Origin: Alistipes sp. UBA943
Lineage (GTDB): Bacteria; Bacteroidota; Bacteroidia; Bacteroidales; Rikenellaceae
Direction: 5' to 3'
Assembly (NCBI GenBank): GCA_002293345.1
Contig: DBDB01000074.1
Location: forward strand, 1 to 6,009
Length of the DNA stretch: 6,009 nt
Part shown: positions 1 to 5,505 of the stretch, piece after piece
Layout: each line of letters opens with the position of its first letter
Position numbering within the stretch: position 1 is the first letter of the stretch
Program-made: the position numbers and the translations under genes
Notes under the pieces: model-generated
The model's input: only the letters and a program-made list of their open reading frames with translations
Told to the model about the DNA's origin: nothing
Databases searched by the model: none

Positions 1-6
1 GTTGAT

Positions 7-44
7 AAAAAAAGCGCCGCCTCCGACGGCAAATCCCCGGGCGC
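7..44 (-). terminator. weak terminator-like hairpin with T tract (minus strand)
   Basis: Read on the minus strand, arms GCGCC (44 to 40) and GGCGC (18 to 14) enclose a GC-rich stretch that can form a smaller inner stem (GCCG/CGGC). Seven consecutive T residues follow (plus-strand A7-A13). The outer stem is only 5 bp with a long interior, so this is much weaker than the terminator at 107-135. It could be a back-up terminator for the leftward operon, or a hairpin in the leader of a leftward gene outside the window. Confidence 0.3.
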
Positions 45-50
45 GGATGA

Positions 51-79
51 CTTATAAGTAAAACTTATGGCATTTTCAA
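51..79 (-). promoter_or_regulatory. possible leftward promoter
   Basis: On the minus strand TTGAAA (79 to 74) is followed after 17 nt by TATAAG (56 to 51), a fair -35/-10 arrangement just beyond the terminator of the peptidase operon. It would drive a leftward gene lying outside the window. AT-rich sequence gives such matches easily, and Bacteroidota primary sigma factors prefer TTTG / TAnnTTTG, so support is weak. Confidence 0.22.
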
Positions 80-101
80 AAACGATAGTTAAAACCTATG
101 G
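60..101. repeat. short direct repeat AAAACYTATGG
   Basis: AAAACTTATGG at 60-70 and AAAACCTATGG at 91-101 differ by one base and are spaced 31 bp start to start, about three helical turns. They lie in AT-rich non-coding DNA, next to a 10-bp palindrome (ACTTATAAGT, 50-59). Could be a regulator site for the gene to the left, or chance. Confidence 0.25.
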
Positions 102-106
102 ATTGT

Positions 107-135
107 TAATAAAAAACCCCCGCCTTTCGGCGGGG
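107..135 (-). terminator. rho-independent terminator of the peptidase operon
   Basis: A 7-bp GC-only stem (CCCCGCC 118-124 with GGCGGGG 129-135) with loop TTTC is followed, on the minus strand, by a run of six T residues (plus-strand A111-A116) and more AT-rich DNA. It starts about 17 nt after the stop codon of the leftward peptidase gene, where an intrinsic terminator is expected. On the plus strand the stem is followed by ATTTTAG, so weak bidirectional activity is possible. Confidence 0.87.
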
Positions 136-151
136 ATTTTAGTGGTATTTA

Positions 152-2257
152 TTACTCTTTTCCGAGGCCCATTTTTTCGATGAGGGCTTTGGTTTCGGGG
201 GTATGTCCACGGAACTTCACGTACGACTCCATGGGATGGCGACGGTCACCCATCGACAGCACCTCACGACGGAACGCATTCGCCACTTCGTGGTTAAAGA
301 TACCACGCTCCTTGAAGAGCGAATAGGCATCGGCCTCCATCACCTCAGACCATTTGTAGCCATAATATCCTGCCGCATAGCCTCCCGAAAAAATGTGCGA
401 AAAAGTGGGTGACATGGCCACATTTTTCACCTCGGGGAAGAGACGTGTCGACTCCATGGCCGCATTCTCAAACAGCTCCACATCGCCCTCCAGCGGGTGC
501 GTAATCGAGTGATACGACATGTCGGCAAATCCGAACGACAACTGACGAATATTACCATACGCCGCCTGATAGTTTTCCGACGCCTTGATCTTCTCGATCA
601 ACTCTGCAGGGATTTTTTCACCAGTCTGATAATGCACGGCCCACAGGTCGAGAAACTCCTTCTCGGTAGCCCAGTTCTCCATGATTTGCGACGGCAGCTC
701 CACGAAGTCACGGTACACGTTCGTACCCGTTTGCGACTCGTACTGACCCTCGGCCAGAATGCCATGCAACGCGTGACCGAACTCATGCAGGAACGTCGTA
801 AACTCCATCCATGTCAACAGCGAGGGAGTAGTTGCGGTGGGTTTTGTGAAGTTCATCACGAGTGACACCAACGGACGTGTCTCTACCCCATCGACAATCT
901 TATTCTCGCGGAAAGTGGTCATCCACGCACCTGCACGTTTGCTGTCACGCGGGAAGAAATCCAGATACAGAATCGCCATCAGACGACCGTTGTCACGCAC
1001 CTCCCAAGCCGTTACTTCGGGGTGGTACACCGCAATCTCCTTATTCGGCGTGAACTCCAAACCGTAGAGTTTCGTCGCCAACATGAAGACACCCTTCACG
1101 ACATTGTCGAGTTCCAAATAGGGTTTCAGCAGTTCGTCATTGAGGGCGTATTTCTGCTCCTTGTACTTCTCCGACCAGTATGCGAAATCCCACGGCATCA
1201 ACTCGCCTTCGAGCCCATTGGCTTGTGCGTACGCAGCGATCGTCTCGACATCTTTCACCGCGTAATCTTTCGTCTCGACGAGCAACTCGTCTAAGAAATC
1301 ATTCACCGCCTCGGAACTTCCTGCCATGCGATCCTCCAACACGTAATCGGCAAACGTCTTGTATCCCAACAGGTTGGCCAGTTTCAGGCGCAGGTTGACG
1401 ATCTTACGGATCACCTCCGTATTGTCATTCTCACCGCCCAACGCACGCGCGCCATACACACGGTAGAGTTTCTCCTTGATGGGGCGGTTGTTCGAGTAGG
1501 TCATGAAGGGGACGTAACTCGGCGATTGCAACGTCACAGTCCATCCCTCTTGTCCACGAGCTTTGGCCTCGGCAGCCATACCCTCCTTCACAAACTCCGG
1601 CAGGTCAGCCACATCGGCCTCATCCGTCAGGTTGAGCGTGTAGGCATTCGTCGCTTCGAGCGAGTTCTGTCCGAACACCAACTGCAACTCAGAGAGTTGG
1701 AGTGTCAGCTGGCGATAGGTCTCCTTGTCAGCATCCGACAAATTGGCACCGTTGCGCACGAAACCTTTGTACGTATTTTCCAACAGGCGACGTTGCTCGG
1801 CAGTCAGTTTACCTGGTTTTTTGTGCACTTTTTTGACACGCTCGAACAACGCTTCGTTCAGGAAGAGATCGTTTGAATAGGCCGTCAGCATGGGTTGCAC
1901 CTCCAACGATATCTGTTGCATCTCGGGCGACGTGGCGGCGGACAGCAGGTTGAAGAACACCCCTGCGATACGACCGATCAACGCACCGCTGCGTTCCAAC
2001 GGCACGATCGTATTCTCGAACGTCGGTTTGGCTTTGTTAGCCGTGATGCCTGCGATTTCGGCACGTGCCACGGCGATCGCCACCTCGAATGCCGGTTTAT
2101 AATCCTTCAACTCGATTTTATCGAACGGCGGTGTCTGGTAGGGGGTTGTCCATTCACTCAGAAGCGGGTTCGTCGTGTCGATCACCGGAAGCTCCTGTGC
2201 ATTCAGGCCCAGTACCGTAATAAAACTTGCTGCTAAACTCATTACCAATCTCTTCAT
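152..2257 (-). CDS. dcp: exported M3-family zinc metallopeptidase, peptidyl-dipeptidase Dcp-like
   Basis: The 701-residue product matches the usual length of bacterial Dcp-type M3 peptidases, enzymes known to release dipeptides from the C-terminus of oligopeptides. Seen in the sequence: a Sec signal peptide (K2-R3, hydrophobic core to about residue 18, likely cut after Ala20 leaving Gln21); the N-terminal family block WTTPYQTPPFDKI (36-48); the zinc motif HEFGH at 491-495 (bases 773-787), with zinc ligands His491 and His495 and catalytic Glu492; the third ligand Glu520 in DFVELPSQ, 29 residues after His491 as in neurolysin-type M3 enzymes; and the substrate-binding loop HIFSGGYAAGYYGY (621-634) with its conserved tyrosines. 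There are no cysteines. I infer a periplasmic enzyme, whereas E. coli Dcp is cytoplasmic. The ATG at 2257 is preceded by A-rich sequence (CAAAGAGCA) without a strong Shine-Dalgarno. It lies 31 bp after the stop of the paralogous gene and is probably co-transcribed with it. Exact substrate range cannot be told from sequence. Confidence 0.93.
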   Translation of the reverse strand: MKRLVMSLAASFITVLGLNAQELPVIDTTNPLLSEWTTPYQTPPFDKIELKDYKPAFEVAIAVARAEIAGITANKAKPTFENTIVPLERSGALIGRIAGVFFNLLSAATSPEMQQISLEVQPMLTAYSNDLFLNEALFERVKKVHKKPGKLTAEQRRLLENTYKGFVRNGANLSDADKETYRQLTLQLSELQLVFGQNSLEATNAYTLNLTDEADVADLPEFVKEGMAAEAKARGQEGWTVTLQSPSYVPFMTYSNNRPIKEKLYRVYGARALGGENDNTEVIRKIVNLRLKLANLLGYKTFADYVLEDRMAGSSEAVNDFLDELLVETKDYAVKDVETIAAYAQANGLEGELMPWDFAYWSEKYKEQKYALNDELLKPYLELDNVVKGVFMLATKLYGLEFTPNKEIAVYHPEVTAWEVRDNGRLMAILYLDFFPRDSKRAGAWMTTFRENKIVDGVETRPLVSLVMNFTKPTATTPSLLTWMEFTTFLHEFGHALHGILAEGQYESQTGTNVYRDFVELPSQIMENWATEKEFLDLWAVHYQTGEKIPAELIEKIKASENYQAAYGNIRQLSFGFADMSYHSITHPLEGDVELFENAAMESTRLFPEVKNVAMSPTFSHIFSGGYAAGYYGYKWSEVMEADAYSLFKERGIFNHEVANAFRREVLSMGDRRHPMESYVKFRGHTPETKALIEKMGLGKE

Positions 2258-2288
2258 TGCTCTTTGTATCTATTTATTTTGATTAAAA

Positions 2289-4448
2289 TTACTCTCCAAG
2301 CGACACGTCCGCCACTCCCACGGGCAACGTGATCGGTTCCTCCATCAAACCGCGCCCAATCAACATAGCCGATTTATCAGGATCCATGCCGCGGAACTTG
2401 CGGTACATCGTCATTCCGTCGGCCGATCCGCCACGCTCCAAAATCTCCTTGCGGAATTTACGAGCCACCTCGCGGTTGAAGATATCGCCCGTGCTCTTGA
2501 ACGCCCGGAAAGCATCTTTATCCAGCACCTCGGCCCAGATATAGAAGTAGTATCCGGCGGAGTACTCACCGTCGAAAATATGCAGGAAGTAGGGGTACCT
2601 GTAACGCGACACGATTTGCGGGATCAATCCACGGCGTGTATTCAGGGCGTCACGCTCGAACACATTCACATCGAAAGGCTCGAAATCCGTGATCGAATGA
2701 ATATCTTGATCGATCAGCGCGGCAGCGACCAATTCGGTGGTGATAAAACCCTGGTTGAACTTCGCGCTGTTCTGGATCGCCTTCACGAGATGATCCGGAA
2801 TCACCTTACCGGTCTGGTAATGGGTGGCGTAGAGACGCAACATCTCAGGCGACACGGCCCAGTTCTCCATCACCTGCGACGGCAGTTCGATGAAGTCACC
2901 CTCCGTCCACGTGAGGCCGCGGTACTTGACGTCCGACAGCAGGAAATGCAGTGCGTGACCGAACTCATGAAACAGCGTCTCGACCTCCTCCAACGTAAAC
3001 AGGGCCGGTTTATCGCCCGTAGGAGGTGTAAAGTTGCAAACGATACTCACGATCGGTGCCACACGCTCGCCATTGTCGTAACGCTGGATACGGTAGTTGC
3101 CGCACCACGCGCCATTGTTCTTGCTTGCACGGGGGAAAAAGTCGAAATAGATGATACCGATCAGCGAGTTATCGGCATCCAGCACCTCATACGCCGAGCA
3201 ATCTTTGTGATACACGGGAATATTCACCGGACGGAACGTCAATCCGAACAGGCGGTTCGACAGCTCGAAGATACCACGCACCGTGTTATCGAGCGAGAAG
3301 TAGGGTTTCAACGCCTCTTCATCGAGGGCATATTTCTGTTTACGCACCTTATCGGCATAGAACCACCAGTCCCACGCCTCGAACGTTGCACCCGGCACAT
3401 CGGCATTCAGCAGCGGCTGCATTTCGGCCACCTCGGCCTTGGCACCCTCCAACGCGGGAGTCCATATCTCATCCAACAGGTCATACACGGCAGCGGTCGT
3501 TTTAGCCATCTCGTTCGACACGACATACGAACCCCAATCTTTGTGACCCAACAGTTTGGCTTTTTGGCTGCGCAGGCGTGCGATATCGAGTACCAGTTGT
3601 TTGTTATCGTTCGCATCGTTGCGATTGCCGCGCTCGATATACCCCTTGAACACCTGCTCACGCAAACCGCGATCCTGCGCGTATGTCAGAAATGCGATGC
3701 GGCTCGGAGCATCCAACGTGATGATATATTTATCCGTGAGTTGTTTCGCTTCGGCTTTCTCCTTCGCGGCGGCCCTCACGCCCTCGGGCAGTCCGGCCGT
3801 TTGCGATTCGTCGATGACCAATTCGAAAGCGTTGTTCTCGGCCAACACGTGCTGTCCGAACGTCACACCCAACGAGGTTAATTCGCCATTGATCTTGCGG
3901 AGTTGCTCTTTGCCCGCGGCATCCAGGAGCGCACCTGCACGCACGAATTCCGTGTAAGTTTTATCCAGCAGACGCGCCCGCTCGGGATCGAGATTCAGGG
4001 CGGCACATTGGTCATACACAGCCTTGATCTTGGTGAAGAGTGCCTCATTCATGAGGATCTCGTCATTGTGTGCCGTCAGGCGCGGCATCACTTCGGCCTG
4101 GATCTTCTGCATCTCGTCGTTGGTCACGCAGCTCACGAGCATCGAGAAGACGAGATTCACCTCCTCCAACTTCAACCCCGCACGGTCATAGGCCAACATC
4201 ACATTCTCGAACGTCGGAGCCTCGCTATTGGACACGATCGCTTCGATCTCTGCCAGATGCTCCTTCATGGCAGCCTCGTACGCAGGCATGTAGTGTTCGG
4301 TTTTGATTCGGTCGAACGGCGGCACCCCGTACGGCGTGTCCCATGTCTCGAAGAAGGGATTGGCACTCACCTCCGTACCCTTACATCCTGTCAACATCGT
4401 CAGTGCTCCCATCAGTGTCACCAAGGAAATTAAAATTAAACGCTTCAT
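2289..4448 (-). CDS. M3-family zinc metallopeptidase, predicted lipoprotein (Dcp-like paralog)
   Basis: This 719-residue protein is homologous along its whole length to the downstream peptidase. The N-terminus has a lipoprotein signal: K2-R3, a hydrophobic core, then LTGC with Cys22 as the expected lipidated residue. Lys23 follows, but the full acidic surface-export signature known from Bacteroidota is not clear. Catalytic features seen: HEFGH at 494-498 (bases 2955-2969) with Glu495 catalytic, and a third zinc ligand Glu521 in DFIELPSQ. That Glu is 27 residues after His494 rather than 29, so the connecting loop is two residues shorter. The Gly-rich loop reads HIFDGEYSAGYYFY (623-636), with Glu628 where the paralog has Gly. 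After the usual end of the family fold (GRGL, about 698-701) there are about 18 extra residues. I infer membrane-anchored oligopeptide degradation in the envelope, upstream member of a two-gene operon. Dipeptidyl carboxypeptidase activity is likely but less sure than for the paralog. Confidence 0.92.
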   Translation of the reverse strand: MKRLILISLVTLMGALTMLTGCKGTEVSANPFFETWDTPYGVPPFDRIKTEHYMPAYEAAMKEHLAEIEAIVSNSEAPTFENVMLAYDRAGLKLEEVNLVFSMLVSCVTNDEMQKIQAEVMPRLTAHNDEILMNEALFTKIKAVYDQCAALNLDPERARLLDKTYTEFVRAGALLDAAGKEQLRKINGELTSLGVTFGQHVLAENNAFELVIDESQTAGLPEGVRAAAKEKAEAKQLTDKYIITLDAPSRIAFLTYAQDRGLREQVFKGYIERGNRNDANDNKQLVLDIARLRSQKAKLLGHKDWGSYVVSNEMAKTTAAVYDLLDEIWTPALEGAKAEVAEMQPLLNADVPGATFEAWDWWFYADKVRKQKYALDEEALKPYFSLDNTVRGIFELSNRLFGLTFRPVNIPVYHKDCSAYEVLDADNSLIGIIYFDFFPRASKNNGAWCGNYRIQRYDNGERVAPIVSIVCNFTPPTGDKPALFTLEEVETLFHEFGHALHFLLSDVKYRGLTWTEGDFIELPSQVMENWAVSPEMLRLYATHYQTGKVIPDHLVKAIQNSAKFNQGFITTELVAAALIDQDIHSITDFEPFDVNVFERDALNTRRGLIPQIVSRYRYPYFLHIFDGEYSAGYYFYIWAEVLDKDAFRAFKSTGDIFNREVARKFRKEILERGGSADGMTMYRKFRGMDPDKSAMLIGRGLMEEPITLPVGVADVSLGE

Positions 4449-4505
4449 CTTTATCTAAGTTTTATATATGTGCTTTTTTGTATAGGCACACGACCTACCA
4501 GTCGG

Positions 4506-4513
4506 CGAAGATA
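4506..4513 (-). promoter_or_regulatory. possible -7 element for the peptidase operon
   Basis: The operon promoter must lie in or beyond the 91 bp between the two divergent start codons. The best minus-strand match to TAnnTTTG is TATCTTCG (4513 to 4506), with one mismatch and no recognisable TTTG about 20 nt upstream. It would give a 5' leader of about 50 nt ending in the A-rich sequence CTTAGATAAAG before the ATG at 4448. Weak support. Confidence 0.22.
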
Positions 4514-4525
4514 GTAAATTTTTGT

Positions 4526-4533
4526 TACTTTTG
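4526..4533 (+). promoter_or_regulatory. rsmE -7 promoter element (Bacteroidota type)
   Basis: TACTTTTG is an exact match to the Bacteroidota -7 consensus TAnnTTTG and ends six bases before the rsmE ATG at 4540. I see no matching TTTG at the -33 position, which would fall around 4501-4506. If used, transcription would begin at or within a few bases of the start codon, giving a leaderless or nearly leaderless mRNA. It also argues against an in-frame TTG start at 4522, which would lie upstream of the transcript. Confidence 0.55.
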
Positions 4534-4539
4534 CCCATC

Positions 4540-5262
4540 ATGAAATTATTTTACGTACCGGCCACCCAAATGGGCGACACGTTGCCGGAGGAGGAGTCGA
4601 AACACTGTGTTCGTGTGCTACGGATGACGTCCGGCGACACGCTGCACATCACCGATGGCCAGGGAAATCTATACACCTGCCGCATCACGGATCCCGATCC
4701 ACGGGCGTGCCGGATAAAGATTATCGACCGTGAATTCACTCCCGAATCACGTACTATCGCGATCGCCTGCGCGCCCACCAAGAACTCCGAGCGGTTCGAG
4801 TGGTTCCTCGAGAAAGCCACTGAGTTAGGTGTCACCGAGGTGCGGCCGCTATTGACGGAACGGTGCGAGCGCCGTTCCGTCAATCAACAACGCGCGGAGC
4901 GCGTCGTCACCTCCGCAATGAAGCAGTCATTGCGGAGGTGGCGGCCGCACCTTTGCGACCTGACACCCGTCACGGATCTCATCACACAGCCTTTCGGTGG
5001 ATTAAAGTTGATCGCCCATTGTGGCGAGGGAGAGCGTCGTTATCTTCCCGACATCCTGCAACGCGACACAAACGTCCTGATCCTGATCGGTCCCGAAGGT
5101 GATTTCTCCCCTGCGGAAATAGATCTTGCCATACGGCACGGCTTTATCCCGATCTCCCTCGGCACACAACGCCTCCGTACCGAAACCGCCGCCCTCGCGG
5201 CTACCGTATTCGCCACCGCCGCTTTTCCCCCTACCCCTACCCCCTCCCCAAGGAGGGGGTGA
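4540..5262 (+). CDS. rsmE: 16S rRNA (uracil(1498)-N(3))-methyltransferase RsmE
   Basis: The 240-residue protein is a SPOUT-class methyltransferase that uses S-adenosylmethionine to methylate N3 of U1498 of 16S rRNA in the assembled 30S subunit. Seen: an N-terminal PUA-like domain (about 1-70) opening with MKLFYVP and EEESKHCVRVLRM; the family segment KNSERFEWFLEKATELGV (81-98); TERCERRS (106-113) and AMKQS (126-130); and the C-terminal trefoil-knot cofactor motifs LIGPEGDFS (182-190) and LGTQRLRTETAAL (208-219). ATG 4540 gives the normal family N-terminus; a TTG six codons earlier would add MLLLPI and sits upstream of the likely transcript start. The last residues (about 229-240, rich in Pro and Thr) are not family-like: they are coded by a C-rich repeat whose hairpin touches the stop codon. 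Codons 104-134 are built from strong inverted repeats. It is divergent from the peptidase operon and on the same strand as dnaK, but separated from dnaK by about 290 bp. Confidence 0.95.
   Translation: MKLFYVPATQMGDTLPEEESKHCVRVLRMTSGDTLHITDGQGNLYTCRITDPDPRACRIKIIDREFTPESRTIAIACAPTKNSERFEWFLEKATELGVTEVRPLLTERCERRSVNQQRAERVVTSAMKQSLRRWRPHLCDLTPVTDLITQPFGGLKLIAHCGEGERRYLPDILQRDTNVLILIGPEGDFSPAEIDLAIRHGFIPISLGTQRLRTETAALAATVFATAAFPPTPTPSPRRG
4851..4884. repeat. intragenic perfect inverted repeat, 13-bp arms
   Basis: ATTGACGGAACGG (4851-4863) and CCGTTCCGTCAAT (4872-4884) are perfect reverse complements separated by 8 nt. The element lies inside rsmE over codons 104-115 and would form a stable stem-loop in the mRNA. 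As a result the minus strand reads a similar peptide (TER..RSVN) in one frame, which is a by-product of the palindrome and not a gene. Confidence 0.9.
4891..4903. repeat. small GC hairpin between two larger inverted repeats
   Basis: CGCGC (4891-4895), loop GGA, GCGCG (4899-4903). Short, and by itself could be chance in GC-rich coding DNA; notable because it sits between two much longer perfect inverted repeats in rsmE. Confidence 0.6.
4908..4940. repeat. intragenic perfect inverted repeat, 14-bp arms
   Basis: CACCTCCGCAATGA (4908-4921) and TCATTGCGGAGGTG (4927-4940) are perfect reverse complements with a 5-nt loop AGCAG. It covers rsmE codons 123-134, including the AMKQS family motif, so both the peptide and the palindrome occupy the same bases. 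It is the strongest short-loop hairpin in the coding part of the window. Confidence 0.92.
5240..5259. repeat. C-rich/G-rich hairpin abutting the rsmE stop codon
   Basis: CCCCCTCC (5240-5247) pairs with GGAGGGGG (5252-5259), loop CCAA. The TGA stop of rsmE begins at the next base (5260). Just upstream are C-rich near-repeats (CCCCTA at 5227-5232 and again at 5234-5239). The following DNA (TGATTGTATTTCGTTTT) is only moderately T-rich, so it is at best part of a termination signal. Confidence 0.8.
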
Positions 5263-5271
5263 TTGTATTTC

Positions 5272-5305
5272 GTTTTCAATTTTGGCTAAAGCCAAAATTG
5301 AAAAC
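5272..5305 (+). terminator. 15-bp perfect inverted repeat, probable rsmE terminator
   Basis: GTTTTCAATTTTGGC (5272-5286) and GCCAAAATTGAAAAC (5291-5305) are perfect reverse complements with loop TAAA. The stem begins 10 bp after the rsmE stop and is followed by TTATTTTA. The stem is AT-rich with a GC-rich top and the downstream T tract is interrupted, so termination is plausible but not certain. It could also be a unit of a palindromic repeat. Confidence 0.55.
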
Positions 5306-5340
5306 TTATTTTACAGGGATAAGCGGAATTTTCTGTTTTA

Positions 5341-5357
5341 TCCGCCCTTCGGGCGGA
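5341..5357. repeat. GC-rich stem-loop in the rsmE-dnaK spacer
   Basis: TCCGCCC (5341-5347), loop TTC, GGGCGGA (5351-5357). Upstream GGATAA (5317-5322) and GCGGA (5323-5327) can pair instead with TTATCC (5338-5343) and TCCGC (5341-5345), so two mutually exclusive folds are possible. No T run follows. Confidence 0.75.
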
Positions 5358-5396
5358 GGCAATGCCTTGCATTTAGTATTCCGACTTGTCGGTTCT

Positions 5397-5419
5397 GTGA
5401 TGGGTTTCGGAAACATCAC
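5397..5419. repeat. imperfect stem-loop in the rsmE-dnaK spacer
   Basis: GTGAT (5397-5401) pairs with ATCAC (5415-5419). After a two-base bulge (GG), GTTT (5404-5407) pairs with AAAC (5411-5414) around loop CGG. Just before it CCGA/TCGG (5381-5384 and 5389-5392) forms a smaller hairpin. Confidence 0.55.
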
Positions 5420-5438
5420 GAGAAACCTACTCCTAAAA

Positions 5439-5455
5439 CACCTTTCTTAAAGGTG
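5439..5455. repeat. 7-bp stem-loop in the rsmE-dnaK spacer
   Basis: CACCTTT (5439-5445), loop CTT, AAAGGTG (5449-5455), followed by CTGCCATTTTG. Perfect stem, but without a proper T tract, so not called as a terminator. Confidence 0.6.
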
Positions 5456-5473
5456 CTGCCATTTTGTCATGAA

Positions 5474-5505
5474 TTGACAGGAAAATCCACATGGCATAAA
5501 GTTTG
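5474..5505 (+). promoter_or_regulatory. probable dnaK promoter
   Basis: TTGACA (5474-5479) is followed after 17 nt by TAAAGTTTG (5497-5505). The second element is one base longer than the Bacteroidota -7 consensus TAnnTTTG, and the TTG to TA distance fits the usual -33/-7 spacing. A start near 5512 would give a leader of about 40 nt, which is A-rich just before the ATG. The -33 element overlaps the palindrome TGTCA-N5-TGACA (5465-5479), a possible operator. I see no CIRCE element (TTAGCACTC-N9-GAGTGCTAA), so HrcA control is not supported. Confidence 0.45.

Noticed and set aside
2580..3881. Long plus-strand open frame (433 codons) opposite the lipoprotein peptidase gene
   Set aside because: It is antisense to a clear M3 peptidase, is rich in Arg/His/Gln as expected for a shadow of this codon usage, and shows no recognisable domain or start signal.
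2013..4217. Shared DNA word TTCTCGAACGTCGG at 2013-2026 and 4204-4217
   Set aside because: It encodes the same family motif (PTFEN) in both paralogous peptidases, so it reflects homology and not a separate repeat.
4513..4529. AGTAA-N7-TTACT inverted repeat over the rsmE promoter
   Set aside because: Five-base arms in AT-rich DNA are expected by chance; not enough to call an operator.
4522..4539. TTG start for rsmE adding six residues (MLLLPI)
   Set aside because: It lies at and upstream of the TAnnTTTG element, so probably is not transcribed; MKLFYVP is the normal family N-terminus.
4551..4883. Minus-strand open frame inside rsmE whose N-terminus resembles part of RsmE (TER..RSVN)
   Set aside because: The resemblance is created by the perfect inverted repeat at 4851-4884, which reads similarly on both strands; the rest has no domain.
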